DNA from: Caecibacter massiliensis
Lineage (GTDB): Bacteria > Bacillota > Negativicutes > Veillonellales > Megasphaeraceae
Direction: 5' to 3'
NCBI GenBank assembly: GCA_900095875.1
Contig: LT608311.1
Coordinates: 496,001-560,000 of the forward strand
DNA length: 64,000 nt
Made by a program: the position numbers and the translations under genes. The notes under the pieces are model-generated. The model was not told where the DNA came from, searched no databases, and saw only the letters and a list, made by a program, of their open reading frames with translations. Below are positions 37,863-46,368 of the stretch, piece after piece. Positions within the stretch are counted from its first letter, which is position 1. Every line of letters starts with the position of its first letter.

Positions 37863-38840
37863 TTATGATTCTGCTGGTTTAGGTTCCTCTTTTTTCAAGG
37901 GAATTTGTGGACAACCATATTTTTTTGCCCACCAGCTGGTGATAAAGGGAATGCAAATAGCTGTAAGTACAGTAGATGCTGCTACCTGCGTCGTTGCAAT
38001 GGCTACATAAGGGGCCCAGGTCGGGTCAACAGCTGCTACCATAGCAGGAACGGCAATAGCATTGCCTGCCGTCGTCGTAACAGCCCAGCCAGCATACCCG
38101 GGACGACGGTTGATCATGCGGTCGCAGAAGACGACGAACGGGCCGCTGATGCAGATGGTAATGATACCGAGAAGAATACCAGATGCACCGCCTGTTACGA
38201 TAGCCGAGATATTGATACCGGCACCGAGGCAGATACCGACGAAAGGAATCAGCATAGTAACGCCAGGAGCCAGGAATTCGGTCATCTTCTTATCGAGGTT
38301 GCCAAGGATCATACCGAAGATGATAGGTCCTAAAACAGCAATCAGAGCGATAAACGGAACGTTGGCCATGCCAGAAGCGCCGAGAGCTACCAGCGTCAGG
38401 AACGGGCCATCATTGATAGACAGAAGGCTCATAGAGGTCTGGTCTACTTCATCACCATAGGTGCACATGAGAGCCAGATAGAGGGAACCATTACTATTCG
38501 TAACGGCACTGATGATAGCCAGTGTCGTCAGACCGAGGATACCATCCATACCAAATACTTTACCAACAAAAATGCCAATGGCAGCACCAATGAGGAATTT
38601 AGAAATCAATAACGTCCCGCCACGGCGCACAACGGCAAATAATTCGGTGACACGGAGCTGGGCACCCATGCAGACCAGCTGGGCACCGATGATGCCAGCC
38701 GTACCAGCTGTGGTAAATACGGCCTGGGTAAAGCCGCCGATTTTAAATAAATCCGGGAAAAAAGTATTAATAAAAGCCGAAATCAGCATGGGAACAACCA
38801 TCATGCCGGCAGGCACTTTATTTAAGAAATCCTTAATCAT
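37863..38840 (-). CDS. kdgT: 2-keto-3-deoxygluconate permease
   Basis: A 325-residue inner-membrane carrier with about ten hydrophobic segments. The N-terminus MIKDFLNKVPAGMMVVPMLI and internal SNGSLYLALMCTYGDEVDQT are strongly typical of KdgT, which imports 2-keto-3-deoxygluconate with protons. A short charged tail (KKEEPKPAES) follows the last helix. It is the last gene after the two UxaA genes, so altronate or hexuronate breakdown and KDG import appear coupled. A hairpin at 38878-38902 separates it from uxaA and may lower its expression. Confidence 0.95.
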   Translation of the reverse strand: MIKDFLNKVPAGMMVVPMLISAFINTFFPDLFKIGGFTQAVFTTAGTAGIIGAQLVCMGAQLRVTELFAVVRRGGTLLISKFLIGAAIGIFVGKVFGMDGILGLTTLAIISAVTNSNGSLYLALMCTYGDEVDQTSMSLLSINDGPFLTLVALGASGMANVPFIALIAVLGPIIFGMILGNLDKKMTEFLAPGVTMLIPFVGICLGAGINISAIVTGGASGILLGIITICISGPFVVFCDRMINRRPGYAGWAVTTTAGNAIAVPAMVAAVDPTWAPYVAIATTQVAASTVLTAICIPFITSWWAKKYGCPQIPLKKEEPKPAES

Positions 38841-38877
38841 AGCTATTCTCCTCTAATGAATTCATCATATCCAGTAT

Positions 38878-38902
38878 GAAGGGCCTGTTGGACAGGCCCT
38901 TC
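38878..38902. terminator. Intercistronic hairpin between uxaA and kdgT
   Basis: GAAGGGCCTGT and ACAGGCCCTTC are perfect 11-bp arms around TGG. There is no clear U run on the minus strand, so it is more likely an RNA stability or partial-termination element than a full terminator. Confidence 0.55.
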
Positions 38903-38934
38903 TCTACTTCATTCTGCCTGATTTAATAGTGATA

Positions 38935-40095
38935 TCAGACGTAGTTGCAGACACGGGCAATAGCCATTTCCGTATAGCCCAGAGATTCTGCTTTAGACTG
39001 CTTGCCGTTGACGACTTCCATGGTCATAGCCAGGAGTTCATCACCCTGTTCACCCATGGTCTTTTTGCCATAGATAACCGGGCTGGCATCGTAGTCGATA
39101 TTATCTTCCATGCTCTGGAACGTCAGTTTATTGCCCGTGATTTTGATGACCGGTACGATTGGATTGCCTGTCGGTGTGCCACGGCCTGTAGAGAATACGA
39201 CTACCTGGCAGCCGCCAGCTACCATGCCGGCTACAGAAGACGGATCGTTCCCCGGAGTATCCATGATGACCAGGCCTGTCGTATCGACCTGTTTGCCGTA
39301 GTCATATACAGCCTGAATCGTGCGATGGCCACCTTTATGGATGCAGCCCAGCGATTTTTCTTCCAGCGTCGTCAGACCACCGGCTTTATTGCCCGGGCTC
39401 GGATTGCCTTCGCGGACTTCTTCGCCGACGAGCTGCAGGGCATGTTCATAACGGTGTACGATACCGAGGATCTGTTCTTTTACTTTTTCATCTTTACCAC
39501 GGCGGGCAAGGATATGTTCAGCACCGATGAATTCCGTCGTTTCGCTCAGGATAGACGTAGCACCGAGGTCAACGAGACGGTCGCTCAGTTCGCCGATAGT
39601 CGGATTGGCAGCCAGGCCCGATGTCGGGTCGGAACCGCCGCATTCGGTACCGACGATGAGTTTGCTCATGTCGCATTCTTCACGGCGCAGCATGCTGGCT
39701 TCCTGTACCATTTCCTTGGCATAGCGGACCGCTTTGTCGATAGCTTTCAGCGTACCGCCTTCTTCCTGGATAATGACCTGTTTGAGCGGCTTGTTCGTCC
39801 GTTCCTGGATAGCTTTGACTACCAGGTCCATCTGACAGTTTTCGCAGCCCAGAGAAACGACGACCGTACCATAGACGTTCGGGTTGGCAGCATAGCCGGC
39901 TTCTACGTCCATCGTAAACTGCTGATCAGGCGGTACCTGGGAACAGCCGTTCTGATTGTTGAAGGTAACGGCGCCATTAACCTGGGAAGCGATAATCCGG
40001 GTCGTATCAGAAGCACAGACACTGGCCGGCAGAATTAATACATAGTTACGGATACCTACGCGTCCATCCGGACGTTTATAACCCCAAAATTTCAT
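38935..40095 (-). CDS. uxaA: Altronate dehydratase family protein, large subunit
   Basis: A 386-residue protein covering the C-terminal domain of altronate/galactarate dehydratases. Seen: YKRPDGRVGIRNYVLILPAS, the Cys-rich LGCENCQMDLVV, IVGTECGGSDPTSGLAANPT (T-E-C-G-G-S-D-x-x-S-G), EEKSLGCIHKGG, and VVVFSTGRGTPTGNPIVPVI. The cysteines are expected to bind an iron centre. The enzyme turns altronate into 2-keto-3-deoxygluconate, the substrate class of KdgT next door. The separate small subunit (SAF domain) lies 15 bases upstream, so the enzyme is split. Confidence 0.93.
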   Translation of the reverse strand: MKFWGYKRPDGRVGIRNYVLILPASVCASDTTRIIASQVNGAVTFNNQNGCSQVPPDQQFTMDVEAGYAANPNVYGTVVVSLGCENCQMDLVVKAIQERTNKPLKQVIIQEEGGTLKAIDKAVRYAKEMVQEASMLRREECDMSKLIVGTECGGSDPTSGLAANPTIGELSDRLVDLGATSILSETTEFIGAEHILARRGKDEKVKEQILGIVHRYEHALQLVGEEVREGNPSPGNKAGGLTTLEEKSLGCIHKGGHRTIQAVYDYGKQVDTTGLVIMDTPGNDPSSVAGMVAGGCQVVVFSTGRGTPTGNPIVPVIKITGNKLTFQSMEDNIDYDASPVIYGKKTMGEQGDELLAMTMEVVNGKQSKAESLGYTEMAIARVCNYV

Positions 40096-40110
40096 TATGA
40101 TTTCCTCCTC

Positions 40111-40395
40111 TTAGCCCAAATTTTCACGAACGGCTTTGACATTGTGTTCGTGTACATGTTCGCCTTGTTTGATATCCCGTGCAGCATGGCCGATATGTTC
40201 ACCATACTTAACAACTGGTTCATCAGCAGGGATATCCTTGATAGCGATTTTGTGATAAATCTGGATGTCTTCTACAGCAGTAAAAGAAACGGTCTTCTTG
40301 TTTTTGTCCACATAAGAAACCGTATCCCCTTTCTTTACCGGTTCGATGACGACAGCAACGTTGTCTTTTTCATCGATAATCATTGCATTAATCAT
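40111..40395 (-). CDS. uxaA: Altronate dehydratase family protein, small (SAF-domain) subunit
   Basis: A 94-residue SAF-domain protein (DNVAVVIEPVKKGDTVSY, then IQIYHKIAIKDIPADEPVVK, then YGEHIGHAARDIKQGEHVHE with the G-E-x-I-G-x-A and H-x-H motifs). In E. coli UxaA this is the N-terminal domain; here it is a separate gene directly before the large subunit, as in many Firmicutes. AGGAGGAG precedes the ATG. A possible sigma-54 promoter lies 56-74 bases upstream. Confidence 0.93.
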   Translation of the reverse strand: MINAMIIDEKDNVAVVIEPVKKGDTVSYVDKNKKTVSFTAVEDIQIYHKIAIKDIPADEPVVKYGEHIGHAARDIKQGEHVHEHNVKAVRENLG

Positions 40396-40450
40396 AACAG
40401 TACTCCTCCTTTAGTGTATCTTGCGCATTCACAATGCAATCGATAATTTA

Positions 40451-40469
40451 TATGAAATATTCATACCAA
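40451..40469 (-). promoter_or_regulatory. Candidate sigma-54 promoter of the uxaA-kdgT operon
   Basis: On the minus strand TTGGTATGAATATTTCAT fits the -24/-12 pattern TTGGCACG-N4-TTGCAT with the right GG to C spacing but T instead of the -12 G. The two adjacent sigma-54 activators make it plausible. An alternative is a sigma-70 promoter in the same AT-rich stretch. Confidence 0.4.
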
Positions 40470-40561
40470 CTATATCTATGTGAAAAAATACGCATTTTAT
40501 CGCATTGGCAAGTATGTCATGCTATTAGGTAATGGTTCAAAGAGACATCTATGAAACAAAC

Positions 40562-40590
40562 AAACCGTTGCATAAAACATGTAACGGTTT
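40562..40590 (-). terminator. Terminator of the first PrpR-type regulator
   Basis: On the minus strand AAACCGTT pairs with AACGGTTT around a 13-base loop, followed by TGTTTGTTTC. It lies 20 bases after the regulator stop. Confidence 0.6.
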
Positions 40591-40610
40591 ATTTATCGAT
40601 TATCTTTCAA

Positions 40611-42497
40611 TCATATTTTTTCTTTTTGCCGGAATCTCCATAATGTTGAGCGGCTGATGCCTAATATAGAAGCAATCTGGCTATACGTCTTCCCTTCCTT
40701 CGATAATTTTCTTATCTTATTCAGTGTGATATGCTCTTCACTCGCCTCTTTATCCGGCACGACATCTAATACTCCTTGTACATTTTGTAACGTAATAGTA
40801 TATCCATCAGAAAGCAGTACCATCCGTTCAATCGTATTCATCAACTGCCTGACATTACCCGGCCATTCCTGACTATTTAAAAACCGCAGAACTTCCGGAG
40901 CAAAGGATTTCTCTGTTTTGTATTTTTGATTCAGACTAGCAAGGAATACACGGGACAACAAAGGAATGTCACCGGTTCGTTCCCGTAATGCCGGCATTCG
41001 TATGCGAAGTACATCCAGGCGATAAAATAAATCAAGGCGGAATTTCTTTTCTTCCACAGCCTGTTCCAGTTTCTGATTCGTAGCCGCAATGATCCGGACA
41101 TCAACAGGAATGACTTTGCTGCCACCTACACGCATGACAGCCTTTTCCTGAAGGACCCGGAGCAGCCGGTTTTGCAAAACGTAGGGCATGTCCCCGATTT
41201 CATCCAGAAACAGTGTCCCCCCATCAGCCAGTTCAAAAACACCGGCTTTCCCACCTTTTCTTGCACCGGTAAATGTCCCTTCTTCGTATCCAAATATTTC
41301 ACTTTCTAGTAAACTTTCCGTAAAAGCACCACAATTGATAGCTACAAAGGGTCCGTGACGGCGGTCGCTCAAATTATGGATAGCTTGGGCCAGCATCTCT
41401 TTGCCTGTACCTGATTCTCCCGTGATTAGAACGGTCGAACGAGTGCCTGCATATTTCAATGCTTCTCTTTTGACTTTTCTGACCGCCAGAGACCGGCCTA
41501 CGATATCATCTAATGTATACCGGGCCACCAATCCCTTTTCTTGTAATTTTTTCCGCATGGACCGGGCATATGACTGCAGTTCTTCCGTTTCCTGTATAAA
41601 GGCTGTAGCCCCGGTAATTCGGTATTTGTCCAGAATGGTATGCCAACGGAGTGCATAAGTACGGTTTCCTATACTCAGTACTTCACCCATGTCGGGAATT
41701 TTCCCTTTTAATACATCCTTTATTTGAGATGCAACAAAAATATGTCTGATTTGTTCTTCCAGATTCTCCGTACCAAATTGCAAAAGTTGTGGAAACATAG
41801 AGAGAAAAGTCGTATTCCATTTTTTTACATGGCAATGCTTATCAAATACGACGATACCTATATAAGCATGATCGACGATATCATTAATGATTTTTAAATT
41901 TTCCTGCTCTTTCCGCCTTACTATAATAGCTGTTTCCGCTTCACGGATTGCTTTCAGGACCGTATCCTTTCCTGATTCCAGAAAGACAGAGGATATGCCA
42001 TACTTTTTCGCATAATCCTGTACATGGGCACCGCCAATCAATATATCTACACCACATTCTTTCGCCTCCTGTACAAATTGTTCAATCCGATATTCTTCCC
42101 CGTAATCGACAAATTGAAAATAGGGTATTTTATTGACACCCAGCACTTCAGCCATTGCCTGGTATTGATAAATGACATTGCTATAACTGATGAACCCAAT
42201 ATGTTTATCTTCACCGATACGGCGTACTGTTTTTAATATATCCAACGCGTCGATTTGAATGGCAATAACCGGAACACGGGTATATACCTGTGATAATAAA
42301 TACGCTGTTCCTCCACGGCTGATGATAGCATCCACACCCCGTTCAATGACGCTTTTAGCATTGCGGACACCATTTTCCATATCTCCGTTTACGATGATAA
42401 TTTTTCCCTGCAGTTCGTGTTTTAGTTCTTCCACCAGCTCATGTACTGTATGAGAAATATGCTCATTAGGCGCAACGACACATACTTTATAGTCCAT
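40611..42497 (-). CDS. PrpR-type sigma-54-dependent activator 1
   Basis: A 628-residue regulator. Residues ~1-195 are a PrpR_N sensor domain ([40 protein letters not shown]). Residues ~200-310 are PAS-like. The AAA+ domain has Walker A GESGTGKE, the sigma-54 contact loop [12 protein letters not shown] (GTFTGA in place of GAFTGA), Walker [14 protein letters not shown], and [13 protein letters not shown]. The C-terminus is a Fis-type helix-turn-helix ([20 protein letters not shown]). It lies directly upstream of the uxaA-kdgT operon on the same strand and probably controls it. The Ala-to-Thr change in the loop is shared with its paralogue. Confidence 0.93.
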   Translation of the reverse strand: MDYKVCVVAPNEHISHTVHELVEELKHELQGKIIIVNGDMENGVRNAKSVIERGVDAIISRGGTAYLLSQVYTRVPVIAIQIDALDILKTVRRIGEDKHIGFISYSNVIYQYQAMAEVLGVNKIPYFQFVDYGEEYRIEQFVQEAKECGVDILIGGAHVQDYAKKYGISSVFLESGKDTVLKAIREAETAIIVRRKEQENLKIINDIVDHAYIGIVVFDKHCHVKKWNTTFLSMFPQLLQFGTENLEEQIRHIFVASQIKDVLKGKIPDMGEVLSIGNRTYALRWHTILDKYRITGATAFIQETEELQSYARSMRKKLQEKGLVARYTLDDIVGRSLAVRKVKREALKYAGTRSTVLITGESGTGKEMLAQAIHNLSDRRHGPFVAINCGAFTESLLESEIFGYEEGTFTGARKGGKAGVFELADGGTLFLDEIGDMPYVLQNRLLRVLQEKAVMRVGGSKVIPVDVRIIAATNQKLEQAVEEKKFRLDLFYRLDVLRIRMPALRERTGDIPLLSRVFLASLNQKYKTEKSFAPEVLRFLNSQEWPGNVRQLMNTIERMVLLSDGYTITLQNVQGVLDVVPDKEASEEHITLNKIRKLSKEGKTYSQIASILGISRSTLWRFRQKEKI

Positions 42498-42531
42498 ATT
42501 CAGTTCCTTTCTGATTGATTACCGGCATACT

Positions 42532-44451
42532 TCACTTTTTCTTGCGCCTGTATCTCCATAAAGTAGAGCGGCTGACCCCCAGGAGTTCCGCTATTTCTGC
42601 ATAGCTCTTACCTTCGCTGAGCAGACCTCCTATTTGCTCTGTATCAATTTTTTTAGACGCTCCTTTTTCTGGATTATGTCCCAGTTCCAACGCTTCTGCC
42701 GCATCATTCATAGTGATGATTCTGCCTTCAGATAATAACACCATTCTCTCTACTATATTATTTAATTGCCGTATATTCCCCGGCCATGGAAGGGTCGTTA
42801 AATAATGCAGCACATCTTTGTCAAATTCTTTGTTCCGGCCATACTCTTTATTGAGATTAGCCAGGAAAATCCGGGCCAGTAATGAAATATCTCCATCCCG
42901 TTCCCGCAATGCCGGTACGCGGATACGCAGCACATCCAGACGATAGTACAGATCCAGGCGGAACTTCTTTTCTTCAATAGCCTTTTCCAGCTCCTGATTG
43001 GTAGCTGCAATAATCCGGACATTAACAGGAATCACTTTGCTGCCACCTACACGCATGACAGCCTTTTCCTGAAGAACACGGAGCAGGCGGTTTTGCAAAA
43101 TATAAGGCATGTCCCCGATTTCGTCCAGAAACAGTGTCCCCCCATCAGCTAATTCAAAAACACCGGCTTTACCGCCTTTTTGGGCACCGGTAAATGTACC
43201 TTCTTCATACCCAAACAATTCACTCTCTAACAGGCTTTCCGTAAAAGCTCCACAGTTGATGGCCACAAAAGGTCCTTTACTGCACTGACTCAGATTATGA
43301 ATCGCCTGGGCAATCATTTCTTTCCCTGTTCCCGATTCACCGGTAATCAAAACGTTGGAATGGGTACCGGCATATTTTAAAATCTCTCTTTTGACCTGCC
43401 GGATGGCCAGAGATTTTCCAATCATATCATCCAGTGTATAATAGGCAATCAATCCTTCCCCATGCTGCTTTTTGCGGATAGACTGCGCGTAAGATTGCAC
43501 CTGCTCCACTGGCTGGACGAAGGCAATGGCCCGCACCAGCTGGGCCCCTTCCCAGACGGGCTGCCAGGTGACAGCATAATCCCGTTCTTCTGTACGGAGA
43601 ATTTCCCCACCACCAGGGACAGAGCCATCTAAAACCTTTTGCAGGCGGCTGGAAGAAAAAATGAGGGGGATCCGGACTTTCCAGTCTGTCCCGGATTCGC
43701 CGGCGAACATGGATGCAAAAGCAGGATTCCACTTCTGTAACCTCCCCCGGCTGTCAAAAACAGCCGTACCAGTAAACGTATAGTCTACTATATTGGAAAT
43801 CAGCTTAAATTCATCACGGTCCTGACAGCGAACCAATATGGTAGACGCTGCTTCCCGTATAGCACGTAAAATAGCCCCCTTACCGGATTCTAAAAAGACA
43901 AAACGCAAATTATATTTCTTTGCATATTCCCGTACATGAATACTCCCTATAAGTACTTCTATTCCTTGTTTCCATGCATCCCGGACATATTGTTCAATAA
44001 CTGTATCTTCATCTCCCAAATGAAACAAACGGAAAAAGGTGATTTTGTGAACTCCCATCAATTCGGCCAATGCCTGATATTGATAAATCACTTCGCTATA
44101 GCTAATAAAGCCGATTTTTGTGCCATCGGGAATGCCCTGTATCGCTTTTAATATGTCCGTCGCTTCTATCTGGATAGCTATAACCGGCATCTGAGAATAC
44201 GCTCTGGTCAATGCTATAGCCGTACCGCCCCGGCTGATAATGGCATCGATTCCCTTCTCCACATAGGGCTTCACATGACTAACAGCTGTTTTTACATTCC
44301 CATCGATGATAATCACGTTACAACGCAAATCATCCCCCAATTCCTGAACAACCTGCTCTGTCGTACGGGAAATACTGGGATCGGGAGAAACGAGACAAAT
44401 ATTATATTTCTTGGAATTACTCTTTTCTGATACCACCGTAAAATGTGTCAC
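42532..44451 (-). CDS. PrpR-type sigma-54-dependent activator 2 (paralogue)
   Basis: A 639-residue paralogue of the neighbouring regulator with the same PrpR_N, PAS-like, AAA+ ([34 protein letters not shown]) and Fis-HTH layout ([20 protein letters not shown]). The AAA+ domains are nearly identical between the two, while the sensor and PAS regions differ, so they probably read different ligands but use the same machinery. It ends 34 bases upstream of activator 1. The start is uncertain: the GTG at 44451 lies very close to AAGGGG, and a GTG five codons later is possible. Contiguous palindromes lie upstream at 44464-44490. Confidence 0.92.
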   Translation of the reverse strand: MTHFTVVSEKSNSKKYNICLVSPDPSISRTTEQVVQELGDDLRCNVIIIDGNVKTAVSHVKPYVEKGIDAIISRGGTAIALTRAYSQMPVIAIQIEATDILKAIQGIPDGTKIGFISYSEVIYQYQALAELMGVHKITFFRLFHLGDEDTVIEQYVRDAWKQGIEVLIGSIHVREYAKKYNLRFVFLESGKGAILRAIREAASTILVRCQDRDEFKLISNIVDYTFTGTAVFDSRGRLQKWNPAFASMFAGESGTDWKVRIPLIFSSSRLQKVLDGSVPGGGEILRTEERDYAVTWQPVWEGAQLVRAIAFVQPVEQVQSYAQSIRKKQHGEGLIAYYTLDDMIGKSLAIRQVKREILKYAGTHSNVLITGESGTGKEMIAQAIHNLSQCSKGPFVAINCGAFTESLLESELFGYEEGTFTGAQKGGKAGVFELADGGTLFLDEIGDMPYILQNRLLRVLQEKAVMRVGGSKVIPVNVRIIAATNQELEKAIEEKKFRLDLYYRLDVLRIRVPALRERDGDISLLARIFLANLNKEYGRNKEFDKDVLHYLTTLPWPGNIRQLNNIVERMVLLSEGRIITMNDAAEALELGHNPEKGASKKIDTEQIGGLLSEGKSYAEIAELLGVSRSTLWRYRRKKK

Positions 44452-44463
44452 CCCTTGCTTTTT

Positions 44464-44490
44464 TGATACGTATCATGTTTCACTGAAACA
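44464..44490. promoter_or_regulatory. Two adjacent palindromes upstream of activator 2
   Basis: TGATACGTATCA (44464-44475) and TGTTTCACTGAAACA (44476-44490) are both perfect and abut each other, ending 13 bases before the GTG start. The second has the TTTCA..TGAAA form expected of a PrpR/Fis-HTH binding site, suggesting autoregulation. Confidence 0.5.
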
Positions 44491-44604
44491 AAATTTCGTC
44501 AAAATTCAAGTGATTATACACTAAAGGTGCGTATCTATCAATAATATTTGCATTGGTCACTTTGATGCCCGTATGTATCCCAATTAAAATTAAACTATAT
44601 CCCG

Positions 44605-44640
44605 AAAAAAAAGCACTTCCCTCAACAGGAAATGCTTTTA
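44605..44640 (-). terminator. Terminator of the thiF unit
   Basis: On the minus strand AAAAGCATTTCC pairs with GGAAGTGCTTTT around a TGTTGA-like loop, followed by TTTTCGG. It begins 22 bases after the thiF stop. Confidence 0.8.
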
Positions 44641-44661
44641 TTACAATAAATTTTTCTATTG

Positions 44662-45459
44662 TTACATCTCATCTACGAGCAGTTGTACGATGAGATTGGC
44701 TTCGTGGGCTGCGCAGATGGCGACACGGGGAGCCATGAGGCCCCTTCCGGGCCGGGCATTGCGGGCCTGGTCGCCACAGATATAAAAGTGGCTGGTAATT
44801 TTTTTCGTCTGTATATCGTTGCTGTCTCCATAGCCTGCCATTCCCGATGCAGAAACGATGTATTTGTCCGGGCATTGTTCCAATATGGTGTAGACCAGCA
44901 TGGTCTTGGCATCAGGATTGTCAAAGGCTTCGCAGATGATCCAGTCATCCTGTAGAAGGCGGGGAGCGTTTTCTTCGGTGAGACGCACGCAGTCCGTCCG
45001 GACATCGATGAACGGGTTGATATCCCGTATCTGCCTTTCCAGGGCATCGGTCTTATAGGCTCCCAAATCACGGATCATATAGGACTGGCGGTTCAGGTTG
45101 CTGGCATCGACGGTATCGAAATCGAGCAGATGGAGATGGCCGACACCAGTACGGGCCAGATAAATGGCAGCATTGGAACCAAGGCCTCCCAGGCCGCATA
45201 TTGCGACATGTCCGGCATGTACTTTGTGATGGACCCGGGGCGTATGCCGGGAGCACATCATGGCTTCCAGCGCGTCCCGGGGTGGCAGCCGGTCTTTGGG
45301 AATAAAATAAATCTCATCGCCTTCATGGAGGGGAAGATCATCACTGGTAGCAAATCCATTGACAATCGTAATTTCCCGTCCCGACCCGCGGGCCGCTTTC
45401 AGGGCTGACAAACTCGTTTCTTCACAGGTATCAGGTTTTCCATTGAGTATAATATGCAT
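44662..45459 (-). CDS. thiF: ThiF adenylyltransferase with N-terminal ThiS-like domain
   Basis: A 265-residue fusion. Residues ~1-60 (MHIILNGKPDTCEETSLSAL, VNGFATSDDLPLHEGDEIYF) are a ThiS/MoaD-like ubiquitin fold lacking a C-terminal Gly-Gly. The E1-like domain has VAICGLGGLGSNAAIYLART (nucleotide loop), LLDFDTVDASNLNRQSYM, and FYICGDQARNARPGRGLMAP. The family adenylates the sulfur carrier ThiS for the thiamin thiazole ring; this fused form is common in anaerobic Firmicutes. No other thiamin gene is adjacent. GAGGTG eight bases before the ATG at 45459 sets the start. Its promoter leads straight into a terminator-like hairpin. Confidence 0.9.
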   Translation of the reverse strand: MHIILNGKPDTCEETSLSALKAARGSGREITIVNGFATSDDLPLHEGDEIYFIPKDRLPPRDALEAMMCSRHTPRVHHKVHAGHVAICGLGGLGSNAAIYLARTGVGHLHLLDFDTVDASNLNRQSYMIRDLGAYKTDALERQIRDINPFIDVRTDCVRLTEENAPRLLQDDWIICEAFDNPDAKTMLVYTILEQCPDKYIVSASGMAGYGDSNDIQTKKITSHFYICGDQARNARPGRGLMAPRVAICAAHEANLIVQLLVDEM

Positions 45460-45485
45460 CGAATACACCTCACAGATAAATCAAA

Positions 45486-45530
45486 AACGCACGACGTCTG
45501 ACACCCTAGGTGGTGTCCCCGTCGTGCGTT
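45486..45530 (-). terminator. Terminator-like leader hairpin of thiF (candidate attenuator)
   Basis: On the minus strand ACGCACGACG and CGTCGTGCGT form an outer stem and GGACACC/GGGTGTC an inner stem, followed by TTTTTGATT. It starts about five bases after the expected transcription start and ends 27 bases before the thiF ATG, so it should terminate most transcripts unless refolded. Confidence 0.65.
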
Positions 45531-45541
45531 ATATCACGTTT

Positions 45542-45570
45542 AGTGTATCGTATCAGTTCTTTCCTGTCAA
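45542..45570 (-). promoter_or_regulatory. Promoter of the thiF leader
   Basis: Minus strand TTGACA (45570-45565), 17-base spacer, TACACT (45547-45542). Confidence 0.8.
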
Positions 45571-45649
45571 TTCCTGTTTCCAGGTTCTCCTGATAACGTT
45601 TTTTTCAGAAACTTATCGTATCATGAACGTACGTTTAGCATCGGTACTA

Positions 45650-45677
45650 AAAAGAGCTGTCATTTGACAGCTCTTTT
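45650..45677 (-). terminator. Terminator of the 55-residue gene
   Basis: AAAGAGCTGTCA and TGACAGCTCTTT are perfect arms separated by TT, followed by T residues on both strands. It overlaps the end of the small gene. Confidence 0.9.
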
Positions 45678-45827
45678 TGCCTGTGCGCCTTCTTTCAGAC
45701 GTTTGAGTTCCTGTTGTTGTTCTTCCGGCAGCGACACGCCACAGCAGCCGCCTGTCGTATTATTGGCATAACCTTTAAATACTTCCGATGCTATATGTCT
45801 GATTTTCTTTACCGATTCTACTACCAT
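45660..45827 (-). CDS. Small hypothetical protein with GGCCG motif
   Basis: A 55-residue protein starting MVVESVKKIRHIASEVFKGY and containing NNTTGGCCGVSLPEE, then a charged helix QQQELKRLKEG. GGAGG lies before the ATG at 45827, with no ribosome site for a longer form. The adjacent Cys-Cys flanked by Gly could bind a metal or redox partner. I do not recognise the family. It is a stand-alone unit closed by a strong terminator, which supports a real gene. Confidence 0.6.
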   Translation of the reverse strand: MVVESVKKIRHIASEVFKGYANNTTGGCCGVSLPEEQQQELKRLKEGAQAKRAVK

Positions 45828-45938
45828 AAGGGCGCCTCCTTCTGCACAATATATAATCAAGGAATGAGTTTTTTCTTTACACCCTTAGTATATCATAAAA
45901 TTAAAATTTAGAAAATACCTACTAACGGAAAATTTTTA

Positions 45939-46364
45939 TTAATTACTATTTTGTATAGGGGCAGGTTCAGCAGAACCTTCGTCGGAATCAGACAAGCGGT
46001 GGATCAGCGCATCTACAGCCTGTTCATAGCCTTTATAGTGACGACGCCGCTTATCAGGCAGGGATTCGTATTCCTCCTTCAGATTATATACCGATTGTCC
46101 ATACAGGTCCGGTACAGGACGAAAGCGGCTGAAAATGGTCATGCCCTGCATGACTTCAGCACCTACGATAGTTCCATCGCCACTGCAGGCAAGGAGAACG
46201 ATGCATCCCGGACCGAAACGGCCTTTTCTGCCGCCTATCCCTACATTCCCCCGCTGGCGCAGACGCCGGACTGCCGCCTGATATTGGCGTACCTGCAGCC
46301 TGGCACCCAGAACCTGAAGCACCATGAGGGCAAAGAGAATAGCAAAGAAGAGTTCCAGTTTCAT
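45939..46364 (-). CDS. GutM-like membrane-anchored regulator
   Basis: A 141-residue protein. Residues ~3-22 (LELFFAILFALMVLQVLGAR) are a membrane segment. The soluble part (YQAAVRRLRQRGNVGIGGRK, GRFGPGCIVLLACSGDGTIV and GAEVMQGMTIFSRFRPVPDL) matches the GutM glucitol-operon activator family, whose mechanism is poorly known. The ATG at 46364 lies two bases past the phosphohexomutase stop, without its own ribosome site, so translation is probably coupled. A sugar-related role is suggested by the family and by the neighbouring phosphohexomutase, but no PTS genes are present. Confidence 0.75.
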   Translation of the reverse strand: MKLELFFAILFALMVLQVLGARLQVRQYQAAVRRLRQRGNVGIGGRKGRFGPGCIVLLACSGDGTIVGAEVMQGMTIFSRFRPVPDLYGQSVYNLKEEYESLPDKRRRHYKGYEQAVDALIHRLSDSDEGSAEPAPIQNSN

Positions 46365-46368
46365 GGCA

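Noticed and set aside
38929-40038. Long plus-strand open frame
   Set aside because: It mirrors the codons of uxaA on the other strand; UxaA motifs are unmistakable and the antisense product has no recognisable features.
45486-45570. TPP riboswitch upstream of thiF
   Set aside because: None of the conserved TPP-aptamer sequence (CUGAGA, ACCUGAUC) is present; the leader is only a double stem.
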